Positions 1 through 7,998 of a stretch of 18,707 nucleotides of DNA are shown in pieces. Under the pieces are notes generated by a model that was not told where the DNA came from, searched no databases, and was given only the letters and a program-made list of their open reading frames with translations. Within the stretch, counting starts at the first letter, position 1. Every line of letters begins with the position of its first letter. The stretch is from Candidatus Hydrogenedentota bacterium (GTDB taxonomy: Bacteria > Hydrogenedentota > Hydrogenedentia > Hydrogenedentales > SLHB01), in NCBI GenBank assembly GCA_029262095.1, contig JAJDAB010000059.1, positions 1 to 18,707 on the forward strand, written 5' to 3'. The position numbers and the translations under genes were made by a program.

Positions 1-388
1 TGGGTGATGCCCAGTCACCTCCCTCATGACTTCGATATCATTTACCTCAGGTATCTACTCAGCGAGGCACAGCAATTCTTGATGCAACTCGACCGGCAAT
101 CCGATCGTCTTATAGTGACCCTCGCTCGATAGTTGTCCATAAACTTCTTGGTCGAATGCCGCAATCGTATTTGCGGTCTGCTTCCTCTATCGCGCGATTC
201 GTCTCAATCCGCTGCGTAAGGCTTTGGTGTGGGCATTCCTTGTGAATTGTCAAACAAATACCCCGCGAATCCCTTGATGCGGATGGATAATAGACGACGG
301 GATTCCCACTTGCGTTACACTACTGTTGTATGCAATTGTGCTCTAGCATTCGAGTCAGAAACGTAGTAGAGAACGTGGGAGACAAGAA
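1..388. other. Gene-poor stretch, possible gene remnant on the minus strand
   Basis: No credible full gene is visible. On the minus strand the frame between a TAG at 187-189 and a TAG at 55-57 is open for 44 codons and reads like real protein, ending ...YKTIGLPVELHQELLCLAE. The same frame also reads plausibly on both sides of the two stops. This could be a decayed gene crossing the window edge, or chance. No start codon with a Shine-Dalgarno was found for it. I also looked for a promoter for the downstream gene and found no good -35/-10 pair. The stretch directly before 389 carries only the ribosome binding site of that gene. Confidence 0.3.
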
Positions 389-760
389 GTGTCAGACCGC
401 GCGATTACAAAATCAGCATCTTACTCGGATAAGCTCGTTCGACTAGTGCCTGCCGAATTCGTTGCGGCCTATCTGGCAATTCATAACCTGTTGAGAACTA
501 ACCAACAGTTGTCAGACCAGGAAATATTCAACATATTGGTCGTATCTTCTCTCATTATGCTCGCGATTCAACCGTTCTATCTATATTTGGCGGTTAGCGT
601 GACGTCAAAGTGGCAGATTGTGATTTCGGAAATCTCGTTGGTAATTTGGATCATTAGTATGGGAGGAATTCTGGAAACGTATTCTTGGTACCTCCCACTA
701 TATTCTAGCGTTGCAATAATTCTTTGGACGTTGTCCTCGCCGTTGTTAGTTCGCGATTAG
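389..760 (+). CDS. Small polytopic membrane protein, unknown function
   Basis: The product is 123 aa. The start is GTG, chosen because GGGAG (377-381) sits 7 nt upstream. The first about 45 residues are polar or amphipathic. Three hydrophobic segments follow at roughly residues 49-70, 76-95 and 99-117, so this is a small inner-membrane protein with a cytoplasmic or periplasmic N-terminal tail. I recognise no family motif. The stop TAG (758-760) lies 10 nt before the next start and overlaps that gene's Shine-Dalgarno (AGGAGG, 759-764), so the two genes are very likely translationally coupled. The pair looks AT-richer than the helicase region, which may point to different ancestry, but I did not compute composition. 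Confidence 0.7.
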   Translation: MSDRAITKSASYSDKLVRLVPAEFVAAYLAIHNLLRTNQQLSDQEIFNILVVSSLIMLAIQPFYLYLAVSVTSKWQIVISEISLVIWIISMGGILETYSWYLPLYSSVAIILWTLSSPLLVRD

Positions 761-770
761 GAGGCTTTGC

Positions 771-1568
771 ATGATTTCCTGGGCGTTGGCACTCGGTCTG
801 CTCATTGGCAATACAGCCTTAGCCGAGAATTCTAATGACACACTAGTGCTGCAGAAATCGCGCAGACTGACATCCAGTGGCCAATTCTACCGAACGGGCA
901 CAGGGAACGTCGCGTTTCTTCCCAAGGTGGGCAACGAAAAATTTCTTCATCGCGTTGCTACGCATGATTGGCTTCCCGATAGCGGGATGTATGAATTGCC
1001 CCGCAAGACGCACTATTTTTTTCGTGTGAACCATTCGAGCGGCGAGGTCAAGACGTCGTATGTTGGAGCACTTGCGTTTGTAATCTTCCAAAAGGGAAAA
1101 TCGAATAAGTCCGAATTGTTTGTGCGGCGAAATAAAGCTGACTGGAAACCCGGTCCGGATGAGCGAAAACTGGACGCAGGATTTGACGGTCCTAAAAATA
1201 ACGGAATCGGACTTGTGGAATTCTTCGATGCGCATTCGGTTCCTAGCGTAGCGGAATCGGACGAGAAATTAACGTTTACTTGGCACGCCGCGGTTTCGAC
1301 TGGACAACCTTTTTCCTGGGATTTTCGGAGTAAGTGGCGAAACGGACAGCCTCCAAAGATTGATGCTTTCCTAAGAGAACTAAACGCAACGCATGATAGC
1401 GTCGATATAGCGATTACTGCGCATCTTATTCAGTTCACTTCCAGCAAAAGCCCAAAAGAATCTGTGGATTTTTCATTTAGCGCGGAGGAGGCACTAGGTG
1501 TGTACGTACTAGTGTTTTCCCCAATGTGGCGAAATTTCGATCGTGAATTTTACATTAAGATGCGCTAA
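771..1568 (+). CDS. Secreted or periplasmic protein, unknown function
   Basis: The product is 265 aa. The ATG follows AGGAGG by 6 nt. Residues 1-18 form a short signal peptide (hydrophobic core, then ALA before E19), so the protein is probably exported. The mature part is rich in aromatic and beta-prone residues with charged loops, has no visible transmembrane segment, and ends with an aromatic-rich stretch (VYVLVFSPMWRNFDREFYIK). I recognise no catalytic motif or repeat. It forms a two-gene unit with the small membrane protein before it, and co-function at the envelope is an inference from that coupling. The gene ends convergent with the MFS transporter gene. Confidence 0.75.
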   Translation: MISWALALGLLIGNTALAENSNDTLVLQKSRRLTSSGQFYRTGTGNVAFLPKVGNEKFLHRVATHDWLPDSGMYELPRKTHYFFRVNHSSGEVKTSYVGALAFVIFQKGKSNKSELFVRRNKADWKPGPDERKLDAGFDGPKNNGIGLVEFFDAHSVPSVAESDEKLTFTWHAAVSTGQPFSWDFRSKWRNGQPPKIDAFLRELNATHDSVDIAITAHLIQFTSSKSPKESVDFSFSAEEALGVYVLVFSPMWRNFDREFYIKMR

Positions 1569-1652
1569 AACCCTGAACTGGATTTGAAATTATTCGCCCC
1601 GCGATTCATCAGGATGCCGTGGAGTTGTGTGCTAAACCTGCGATACTTGTAG

Positions 1653-1675
1653 ACGGATGCGCTGAATGCATCCGT
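1653..1675. terminator. Hairpin between convergent genes
   Basis: This is a perfect 8-bp inverted repeat, ACGGATGC / GCATCCGT, with a 7-nt loop. It lies in the 140-bp gap between the plus-strand gene ending at 1568 and the minus-strand gene ending at 1709. There is no clear U-tract on either side, so it could be a weak bidirectional terminator or only an mRNA 3' stabiliser. A second small hairpin (GCGATG / CATCGC, 1694-1708) abuts the stop codon of the minus-strand gene. Confidence 0.4.
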
Positions 1676-1708
1676 ATCCTGTCCTTGCGATTTGCGATGG
1701 CTCATCGC

Positions 1709-3337
1709 CTATGCCGGGTCGGGTAAGCCTTCTTCTCCTGCGGCTCGAGCACGTTCGATGACGCTTTCTTCCTCTTCTTTGACGGATCGAGTGGCGAGGA
1801 TGAGCAGGACGGTGGCGATTCCGAAGATTAGCAATCCGTATAGCATGCCGTTTCGAAGGGCGTCAGCGGGCTCTGCGCCATTTCGTCCGTAGTAGTCGCT
1901 GATTTGGCCCATGGTGAATGGTCCGAGCGCGAGGCCGATGAAGGTCACCATGAGGATGTAGAAGGCTGTGGCGGTGGCGCGCATGCGGGGTAGTACCAAT
2001 TCCGTCGCGAGGGCGACGGCGGAACCGATCCACATCGAGGACACGGCGTTGTAGATGAATCCGCCAGCGTAGACGTAGTTCACGTTGTCCGTTCTGAGCA
2101 CGAACAGGGTGATGGGCACCGTAAGGGCCATACAAATGAATCCGACCAACGGTCTTGCGCGTGGGGTGAGATTCTTAAGCCAATCGGAGAGGAGTCCGCC
2201 GAACGTCACGCCTGTCCACCCACCGAACGCAGCAGCGAGCCCCAAATACATGCCTGCCTCACCCGCTTCGACGCCGTGTGCGCGGATGGCATAGGGCAAC
2301 ATCCAAAAGCCGACGCCATATGTAACGAATGCGATGCAAGCGAATCCCGTCATCGCGAAGGCTATGGTCGGTGAACCGTAGACCATCCGGAAGGTCGCGT
2401 GATCGCGAATCGATAGACCTTGAATCCAGGAACCGACGGAATAGATTCCAATGGCCAACGCGATCCATTGAATGGGTGAACCGATTACAAACGTCAGCCC
2501 GGTTGCTGCCAGAATGACACCGAGCGCCAGAAAGAAATTAACCAACATGGTCTTTGCATTTGCGCCTTGCATTAGAAGACTAAAGACCGTAAGTGGGGGA
2601 AGCACCGAAGCCAATTCCTTTCCAAACTCTTTGAACGGTGCCGGATGCTCTTTCGTCGTGAGGCCTTCCATGGCGCCGCGTGTCGGCTCGCGAAGGGTGC
2701 GCACCCAAATCGCCATCAAGATACCGGGGATGCCCACGGCGAAGAACGCGACGTGCCAGCCCTTGAGGCCAAACGGCGCACCGCCTTCCGGATACAGATT
2801 CGCCCAGCCGTCGAGAATGATTCCACCGAGAAACAACCCGATTCCCGATCCGATGTAAACACCACTCGAGTAGATCGCGACAGCGGTTGCACGCATTTTG
2901 GGTGGAAAGTAATCGCCGAGCATGGAGAACGCGGCCGGGCTGGCGCTGGCTTCACCAACGCCGACGCCGATGCGATACACGCTAAGCGAGAGGAAACCGC
3001 GGGCGGTTCCTGACAGCGCGGTCATCGCGCTCCAGAAAGCGAGCCCAATCGAAATGAGCGATCGGCGATTCCATAGATCTGCGAACCGACCGAGGGGGAC
3101 GCCGAATACCGCATAGAACACAGCGAATGCGGTGCCGTAGAGGAATCCGATTTCGGCATCGCCAATGCCGAGGTCCGCTTTGATGTCTTCGGCAAGGACA
3201 GACAGGATTTGTCGGTCGATGAAGTTGAAGACGTATACGAGTACCAACACGCCGAGGACGTAGTAGGAATATCCGTTTGCTTTCTGCTGCTCTGCGGCTG
3301 GCTGTGCGCCCGTGTCCGACCCGGTCTGTTCTGCCAT
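1709..3337 (-). CDS. Spinster-type MFS transporter
   Basis: This is a major facilitator superfamily permease of the inner membrane, 542 aa. The first transmembrane segment carries the spinster-type FNFIDRQIL motif (D41, R42). The loop between segments 2 and 3 carries the MFS signature G83-R-F-A-D87 ... R91-R92. Segment 4 holds RIGVGVGEAS (122-131), followed by the GDYFPPKMRATA loop, which is repeated in variant form (LPRMRATATAF) in the C-terminal half. Roughly residues 250-330 add extra hydrophobic segments between the two six-helix halves, making it longer than a usual MFS protein of about 400-450 aa. The substrate cannot be read from the sequence; family members move lipids, organic acids or aromatic compounds. 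The start ATG is preceded by AAGGGG at about 10 nt. It follows the GT-C gene on the same strand but probably has its own promoter. Confidence 0.88.
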   Translation of the reverse strand: MAEQTGSDTGAQPAAEQQKANGYSYYVLGVLVLVYVFNFIDRQILSVLAEDIKADLGIGDAEIGFLYGTAFAVFYAVFGVPLGRFADLWNRRSLISIGLAFWSAMTALSGTARGFLSLSVYRIGVGVGEASASPAAFSMLGDYFPPKMRATAVAIYSSGVYIGSGIGLFLGGIILDGWANLYPEGGAPFGLKGWHVAFFAVGIPGILMAIWVRTLREPTRGAMEGLTTKEHPAPFKEFGKELASVLPPLTVFSLLMQGANAKTMLVNFFLALGVILAATGLTFVIGSPIQWIALAIGIYSVGSWIQGLSIRDHATFRMVYGSPTIAFAMTGFACIAFVTYGVGFWMLPYAIRAHGVEAGEAGMYLGLAAAFGGWTGVTFGGLLSDWLKNLTPRARPLVGFICMALTVPITLFVLRTDNVNYVYAGGFIYNAVSSMWIGSAVALATELVLPRMRATATAFYILMVTFIGLALGPFTMGQISDYYGRNGAEPADALRNGMLYGLLIFGIATVLLILATRSVKEEEESVIERARAAGEEGLPDPA

Positions 3338-3362
3338 CTGTGAATTGCCCCTTTTTCCGCAA

Positions 3363-3386
3363 TTGACGGTTATAAATCGCCGTCAA
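3363..3386. promoter_or_regulatory. Inverted repeat in the MFS gene leader (operator candidate)
   Basis: A perfect 7-bp inverted repeat, TTGACGG / CCGTCAA, with an AT-rich 10-nt centre lies 26 nt upstream of the transporter start codon. It sits just downstream of the predicted transcription start, a usual place for a repressor operator. It could instead act as a 5' UTR hairpin. No regulator gene is adjacent. Confidence 0.4.
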
Positions 3387-3397
3387 GCCCGATGGAG

Positions 3398-3426
3398 CTT
3401 ATACCGTACTGACCACCCGGGTGCAA
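3398..3426 (-). promoter_or_regulatory. Candidate promoter for the MFS transporter
   Basis: Read on the minus strand, there is a TTGCAC (3426-3421), a 17-nt spacer and TATAAG (3403-3398). The -10 is good and the -35 is poor. Transcription would start near 3391, immediately upstream of the inverted repeat at 3363-3386. The -35 lies just beyond the stop codon of the upstream GT-C gene. Confidence 0.35.
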
Positions 3427-3429
3427 TAA

Positions 3430-5109
3430 TTACTGACTGGGTGGGGATGGGGCATCGAGCGTTTCGAGCCATCCGTTGCGATAGACGAGGATGGGGCCGT
3501 GGCTGAGCGCGGCATCCAGTCGGACGCGTATTCGAGTGATTGTGTTTGGGTCGTTGGAGGAGAGGAGCTCGAATTCGCCCCATGGCGTGTCGATTACTTG
3601 GCCGGGGCGTACGGCGTCGAAGCGGTAGTTGAATGCTGCGACGGAGGGGAAGGCGAATCTTGTCCTGGGCGATGATGGGATCAATTCCCATTCGTTATCG
3701 GTCGATGAGTGCACTTCGATGCCGTGTGTGGTGACATCCGGGGGCAAGATGAGGTGTGTCAAGATGATCGGATGAAGATTCGGATCGTCGAGTTCGACCT
3801 GCACCCGGTCTTCGAAGTAGTGCATGAAGACTGCGGTGTCATCGATGAGTCCTGGCAATGCGAGAATTACGGGTTGTTGGTTTTTGGTTTCGTGCTGGGC
3901 TTGTCGAAAATCGATGAGGATTGATCTTGCGACTGTATCTGCTTCTTGCCATGACGCTTTTCGGGCTTGTAGTTGAATGCCGTAGCTCACGATAACCCCG
4001 ACCAGGATAGCGAGTGCGGCGATTCCGGCAACGGATCGACGTGGATACACGATCCAGGCGAGGGCCACACAGAAGCCGACGGAGGGGAGGTAAAGCGTCC
4101 ATGGACTCATGGTTCGAACGAGTGGGAGCATGGTTAGCGCGCACCAACATACGCCGAGAAAAACGGGGCGCGAAAACATTCGCGGAACTTGGAGTGCTGC
4201 CATGCATAGCAGGGAGATAAGTCCTAGCACGAACCATGGGGTGTGCGTGCTGGCCCATTCGCGAAAGGATACATGATACGGCAGCACCATGCCGCGCAGC
4301 GTGTGGCGGATGGTTGTGAAGAGATGCCCGGTGTCCACGTCCATCACAAACGTTGTGGCTTTCGAATCAAAGAGGAACAAGCGTAGTACGAGGAAGAATG
4401 CGGCCAAACCGATCGCGGGTGATGCGATAACGAATGACGTGCGAACGCGGGTGCTGAGCGATCCTTCGTTTCTCCAAATAAATGCAATGGCTAACCAGAC
4501 GAATGGTAATGAAAATGCCATTTCCTTGCTGGCGAATGCGGCGGCGCCGAGTGCGGTCGCCGCGCCGAGATATCTGAGTTGGCGCCCCGTCACGTAGGTT
4601 AGGAAAGCCAGCACGGACATCAGGTAGAACATCGTGCAGACGAGCTCCATACGGCCAGCAATCCACCAAACCGCACCTTCGTGGATCGGATGCAACGCGA
4701 ACAGCGCGGTTGCAATGATCGCGAACGTTGGCGGATGGGTCGGGAGCGCTATGCGAACCAGCAAGAATACGAGGAGGGAGCAGAGTGCGTGTAGTGCGAG
4801 GCTGGTGACGTGGTGGCCTGCGGGTTGCCAACCATACGCCGCGTAATCGAGTCCGTGGGAGAGTAGCGCGAGGGGTCTGTAGTACGTTGGACCTGGTTTT
4901 TCGGGGTCCATGCTTCCGGCGAAGAATGGCGCCCAGAAGTCCGATTCCACCATCTGCCGGCCCCACAGGATCAAGCCGTTGTCGTCGGATACGAAGGTGG
5001 TATGGAGTATCCCAGTTCCGAGAAACAACGAACTCAGGGCGAGGAGGGCCACGAGGGCTATTAAATGGAATGGGGGGCGGCTCGTTGGGTCAATGTTTTC
5101 GCGATCCAT
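3430..5109 (-). CDS. GT-C family membrane glycosyltransferase-like protein (TMTC-like)
   Basis: This is a 559-aa polytopic membrane protein that resembles the GT-C fold of polyprenyl-phosphate-sugar-dependent O-mannosyltransferases (TMTC or GT39-like). After the first transmembrane helix comes a SDDNGLI loop with D42-D43, the usual position of the catalytic acidic residues facing the periplasm. Then follow YYRPL (76-80), GHHV..LALHALCSLLVF (99-115) and HPIHEGAVWWIAGRMEL (140-156), which together form the typical TMTC-like signature. About ten hydrophobic segments run to residue 370. The last about 180 residues are soluble and carry no TPR repeats, unlike eukaryotic TMTCs. The acceptor is unknown. 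There is no clear Shine-Dalgarno before the ATG. The gene diverges from promoter-leader copy A, whose -35 lies 34 bp upstream of its start. Confidence 0.75.
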   Translation of the reverse strand: MDRENIDPTSRPPFHLIALVALLALSSLFLGTGILHTTFVSDDNGLILWGRQMVESDFWAPFFAGSMDPEKPGPTYYRPLALLSHGLDYAAYGWQPAGHHVTSLALHALCSLLVFLLVRIALPTHPPTFAIIATALFALHPIHEGAVWWIAGRMELVCTMFYLMSVLAFLTYVTGRQLRYLGAATALGAAAFASKEMAFSLPFVWLAIAFIWRNEGSLSTRVRTSFVIASPAIGLAAFFLVLRLFLFDSKATTFVMDVDTGHLFTTIRHTLRGMVLPYHVSFREWASTHTPWFVLGLISLLCMAALQVPRMFSRPVFLGVCWCALTMLPLVRTMSPWTLYLPSVGFCVALAWIVYPRRSVAGIAALAILVGVIVSYGIQLQARKASWQEADTVARSILIDFRQAQHETKNQQPVILALPGLIDDTAVFMHYFEDRVQVELDDPNLHPIILTHLILPPDVTTHGIEVHSSTDNEWELIPSSPRTRFAFPSVAAFNYRFDAVRPGQVIDTPWGEFELLSSNDPNTITRIRVRLDAALSHGPILVYRNGWLETLDAPSPPSQ

Positions 5110-5142
5110 GGTGGAGGGATGATAACGGTATGTTCAAAAGTA

Positions 5143-5171
5143 TTGACATCTGTATTTATTTTCAGTATAGT
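5143..5171 (+). promoter_or_regulatory. Sigma70 promoter of leader copy A
   Basis: TTGACA (5143-5148), a 17-nt spacer and TATAGT (5166-5171) make a nearly perfect housekeeping promoter pointing right. Transcription would start near 5178 and run into the structured leader of copy A. The same arrangement occurs in copy B at 8412-8440. Confidence 0.8.
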
Positions 5172-5303
5172 TGGTTTTGGCATAGACGGAAAGGCCTACC
5201 CGGCCAGGGATGCCGGGACTCCGTTGGTGGCAAGGCGTTGCTCAGGGGTAGCAGTTGGGGCGGCGCGAGGTATGGCAAATGGATGGGTTGTTGGCGCATG
5301 GCT
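5143..5303 (+). repeat. Direct repeat copy A: promoter, structured leader and start codon
   Basis: This 161-bp unit matches 8412-8578 with only a few substitutions, mostly in the spacer and near the start, and one 6-bp gap. It contains a sigma70 promoter and a leader hairpin: ACGGA / TCCGT outer stem (5186-5190 with 5220-5224), CCCGGC / GCCGGG inner stem (5199-5204 with 5212-5217) and loop CAGGGAT. A second weaker hairpin has GTTGCT / AGCAGT with loop CAGGGGT. A GAGGT (5267-5271) lies 7 nt before an ATG (5279). Identity ends at 5303, eight codons into the reading frame shared with the helicase. Confidence 0.85.
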
Positions 5304-5449
5304 CTATCGGCGTCGGTGAATTCCTGGAGTGTCTTGTGACGCCGAAGATTTCTGCGAGCTTTCTTGTTCTGGAATTCCCTTTGCTTAGGGTTCCGCGCCT
5401 AGGATGCCGTGCAAGAGAGCACCCAAAGGAAGTCGGTAAACTTGGATGA
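5279..5449 (+). CDS. Possible short ORF started by repeat copy A
   Basis: This is a 56-codon frame whose first eight residues (MDGLLAHG) match the helicase N-terminus encoded in repeat copy B. After that it diverges completely. It has a strong promoter, a structured leader and a GAGGT spaced 7 nt from the ATG. Its 3' end overlaps the minus-strand HTTM-like gene by about 65 bp. It may be a decayed helicase paralogue, a chimeric frame made by the duplication, or a real small protein. I recognise no domain. The expression signals are much better than the coding evidence. Confidence 0.3.
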   Translation: MDGLLAHGSIGVGEFLECLVTPKISASFLVLEFPLLRVPRLGCRAREHPKEVGKLG

Positions 5450-6344
5450 CGACCGCTGCCAGCAGGAAGTATAGCGTTCGCGTGCGTGCTATGTTCTTGG
5501 GAGATTGCGCGATTCCCATGGTGATTAATAACCATGCGAACCCGCTGACCAATGCGACTGAGTATGTCGCCAAAATGAATATCCAAAGGAGGTATTGGCG
5601 CGCGCTGTCGATGCGCGGATTGTTGTAGCGCACTAAGAACGCGATGGCGATCATCGTCTCCCACAGGAGCGTCCACCACGTTAACGCATGCGCGACCCAA
5701 AGAAGTCTGGGAGAGTGGGGAATCCAGAACTCTGTGACGGCTACGTCTTTTCGGTAGCCTGAACGCAGATCGTAGAGCAAGGCATGCAGACTTCTCCGCA
5801 CGTCATCGTCCACACCGCCGATTAACCACGTAAACGTGTCGAAGCGTGAATCGAATAGCATCGTGTGGAGCATGAAGTTTCCGTTGACAAAATCCGGGGA
5901 AAGTAGTTTTGCAATAACTGCCGCAGCGAAACAGAGCCCAATTAGTAGCCGGGCAGTGCGTGCAAGGAAATCAAGAGTTTGCTCTTCAGGTAGGTTTGTA
6001 GCGATCGCGATGGCGATTAACCAATACGTCATCAGGTACTTGTGGTTGTCGATTCGAAACCAACTGAGGCCATTGGCCGAGACCAGGAAGCACATAATGA
6101 TAAACCAATACCTTGGATTGGTTCTCAAGGGGGCTATAAAGAGACCGAGAAGCGCAAGTACTCGTATGGGTATGTCTAGGTACCACACTTTGCCCGCGTA
6201 CAGGAGCAACAGCACGGTAGTCATTAAGAGGCTCAGATCGATTGGATGCACGCGTGCCAGGAACGCACGGTATCGATCGAATGGCGACTCCGTGGACTCG
6301 ACTAGCTTGCCGTCGGTGATTTGAGCGCTGTCGCTTGAATCCAT
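5385..6344 (-). CDS. HTTM-like (SdpB / gamma-carboxylase-like) membrane protein
   Basis: This is a 319-aa polytopic inner-membrane protein with about eight hydrophobic segments. Several features resemble the HTTM domain shared by vitamin-K-dependent gamma-carboxylases and bacterial SdpB: DNHKYLMTYWLI (99-110), ARLLIGLCFAAAVIAKL followed by N-G-N-F (131-157), a helix with an acidic residue (LTWWTLLWETMIAI, E229), and FAWLLITMGI near 269-278. SdpB acts with SdpA in maturing an exported peptide toxin, and eukaryotic relatives carboxylate glutamate. Its start lies inside the 3' end of the preceding gene (43-bp overlap), so the two are almost surely co-translated. The family call is by eye and the exact reaction is not readable. 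Confidence 0.6.
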   Translation of the reverse strand: MDSSDSAQITDGKLVESTESPFDRYRAFLARVHPIDLSLLMTTVLLLLYAGKVWYLDIPIRVLALLGLFIAPLRTNPRYWFIIMCFLVSANGLSWFRIDNHKYLMTYWLIAIAIATNLPEEQTLDFLARTARLLIGLCFAAAVIAKLLSPDFVNGNFMLHTMLFDSRFDTFTWLIGGVDDDVRRSLHALLYDLRSGYRKDVAVTEFWIPHSPRLLWVAHALTWWTLLWETMIAIAFLVRYNNPRIDSARQYLLWIFILATYSVALVSGFAWLLITMGIAQSPKNIARTRTLYFLLAAVVIQVYRLPLGALLHGILGAEP

Positions 6345-6880
6345 TCTTCGTCGTATACCCTGTAGCTAGTCGGATCGAGCCTCTCTCTCCACAGTTCGAT
6401 ACGAATTCCTGTAACCCGTAGAATTGTTTTCGTCGGCAGTACTTTTTCATGATCAAACTTGTGTCGGACCAACGAGACGCTGTAAGGGTGATCCTGTGGC
6501 TCGGTGGAGAATTTGATAAGCGGATTGACTTCCATCACGGTCACGGCTGCCGAAGGCGGTTTCTTTTCGATTAGGAGCCATTCCAGATTCGTGAGTTCTT
6601 CGGCCAAATCCATCAAACCTTGAGATGTGGGCCAAAGGCGAATATCTCGAATCTCCTGCGCAAATCGACCAGGCGTTCGGACGGGAACATCGCCCTCCGA
6701 AGTGAGGAGGTAGCATTTCAGGTAGCGCGCACCCGTCGAGTCAATCGTGGAAAACATCCCAAATCCTCCCCCCTTCCATCTGGTGAGAGGAGTTGTTTGC
6801 GTCAGAATGTTCTGTAAAACGACGATGACAATCAGAATCCCCGGCACGAGATTTCGTGTAATCACTTGATTGCATTGCAT
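6302..6880 (-). CDS. Single-span membrane protein, partner of the HTTM-like protein (SdpA-like?)
   Basis: The product is 192 aa. One N-terminal transmembrane helix (about residues 8-28) is followed by PLTRWKGGGFGMFSTID (31-47) and a soluble, presumably periplasmic domain of about 145 residues with alternating beta and charged segments. This layout and the Trp/Phe-rich motif just after the helix resemble SdpA-type partners of HTTM proteins. The resemblance is general, not a confirmed family match. The gene starts 26 nt after the stop of the upstream gene and overlaps the HTTM-like gene by 43 bp. No strong Shine-Dalgarno precedes the ATG, which fits translational coupling. Confidence 0.55.
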   Translation of the reverse strand: MQCNQVITRNLVPGILIVIVVLQNILTQTTPLTRWKGGGFGMFSTIDSTGARYLKCYLLTSEGDVPVRTPGRFAQEIRDIRLWPTSQGLMDLAEELTNLEWLLIEKKPPSAAVTVMEVNPLIKFSTEPQDHPYSVSLVRHKFDHEKVLPTKTILRVTGIRIELWRERLDPTSYRVYDEEWIQATALKSPTAS

Positions 6881-6906
6881 CAGGCGCTACTCTTTGCCAC
6901 AAAGCA

Positions 6907-7881
6907 TTATTGATTTGCTACCTGGGGCTGATGGTTCAGGAACTGTGGTATCACGAGAAACGGAGACTCGCCATCCAGCCTTTGACTGTTGACGTGGAGG
7001 CGATAAAACGACTTATGAGGTGGGTGGAGAACGTATGTAAACTCCTTCGCTGAGAATCCGCCATCTTTGCGCTCAAGTACCATATAGGCGTGGGCATAAA
7101 TGGCCTCGGGGCCATATGTCTCCTCCCATACTTCTCGCTTAAATGTCGCTTTCCCTTTTTCTAGAATTGTGTCCGCGTCGTCCGGAAAGCGTTCGCGCAG
7201 ATATGCGACTGCTTTCGGACTGAATTCTTGGTCGTCGAGCATCGGTCCAGGCTTTCCCTTGGAAAAATTAATGGTTGAACCGATGGCCACTCGCTGTGGG
7301 TCTGAATACCGACCCTCCTCGCGATAATATCGTTCCATGAGTTCGATGTATCCGGTTTTTCCCAACTTGTCTCTCATCGAACCATCGACTTCGTCGTAAT
7401 CTTCAGCGCCGGATTCACCTTCCGTTGCTCGGCGGTATGCGCGTCGGCCATCCTTAAAACGCTCGATGAGCGGTTCGAACGACTCGTGATTGTCATTGAT
7501 CAGCCAATCCAGTTCGTCATACATAGCTTGAACTAGGTCATCTTGTAACGATTTAGAGACATATTCTGGCGCGCGCTCTAGTGAATTGGCGAAAATCTGC
7601 TTTAGCTGCTTGTTCGAAATCTTGGCCGCAAATTCCCTATCAACAAATGATCGAAGGATGAATCCATCAAGTAATTCGCCAATTTGAAGGTCTAGGTCCG
7701 GTTCCACTATCGATTCTTCATTTGCGAAATGCTCCGCACTCTCTTCGGATACGGTGTTACCCGATTCCGAAGCCGTTTCCACCCGCGGATTTGGTGAGTT
7801 TCTGGGGAAGAGAAAGTATCCTGCAGCAATCAATAAACCGCTTGTGACCAATGCCGCTATCAACGAAGTGGTTCTCTTCAT
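6907..7881 (-). CDS. Membrane-anchored extracytoplasmic protein, unknown function
   Basis: The product is 324 aa. An N-terminal KR-flanked hydrophobic helix (residues 7-25) acts as signal anchor or signal peptide. It is followed by a Ser/Glu-rich acidic linker (about 30-65) and a largely alpha-helical, charged domain. The C-terminal third contains IYAHAYMVLERKDGGF and TYVLHPPHKSFYRLHV, which look like beta strands. There are no recognisable catalytic motifs. It is the second gene of the 8289-5385 cassette and lies 26 nt upstream of the SdpA-like gene, so it probably works with the membrane pair, possibly as an immunity, scaffold or processing component (inference). The Shine-Dalgarno is weak (GGAG about 14 nt upstream). 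Confidence 0.65.
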   Translation of the reverse strand: MKRTTSLIAALVTSGLLIAAGYFLFPRNSPNPRVETASESGNTVSEESAEHFANEESIVEPDLDLQIGELLDGFILRSFVDREFAAKISNKQLKQIFANSLERAPEYVSKSLQDDLVQAMYDELDWLINDNHESFEPLIERFKDGRRAYRRATEGESGAEDYDEVDGSMRDKLGKTGYIELMERYYREEGRYSDPQRVAIGSTINFSKGKPGPMLDDQEFSPKAVAYLRERFPDDADTILEKGKATFKREVWEETYGPEAIYAHAYMVLERKDGGFSAKEFTYVLHPPHKSFYRLHVNSQRLDGESPFLVIPQFLNHQPQVANQ

Positions 7882-7922
7882 GAGGATATTTGAACTCCAC
7901 GCAGTTTTAGATTTATGAATCG

Positions 7923-7952
7923 ACCGTGGCGGAGATCATGCCCCGCCACGGT
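7923..7952. terminator. Strong hairpin between the first two cassette genes
   Basis: This is a perfect 10-bp inverted repeat, ACCGTGGCGG / CCGCCACGGT, with a 10-nt loop, in the 117-bp gap between the peptide gene and the 324-aa gene. Neither side has a proper U-tract. It may be a partial terminator or stabilising hairpin that makes the small peptide gene more highly expressed than the genes after it. I saw no convincing internal promoter after the hairpin. Confidence 0.5.
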
Positions 7953-7998
7953 GAAGCTGGTTGACGTTTAGTGAAAGCTCAAGCGCAAAACTGATCAA

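Noticed and set aside
4014..4258. Arg-rich ORFs on both strands inside the GT-C gene
   Set aside because: They are shadows of the real hydrophobic coding frame.
5172..5319. Alternative open frame through both repeat copies (reads ...IDGKAYPARDAGTPLVARRC...), with several differences at third codon positions
   Set aside because: The frame runs through the promoter and has no start with a ribosome binding site between promoter and helicase start. The substitutions are too few to prove selection, and the 6-bp gap keeps every frame. The structured-leader reading explains the conservation better.
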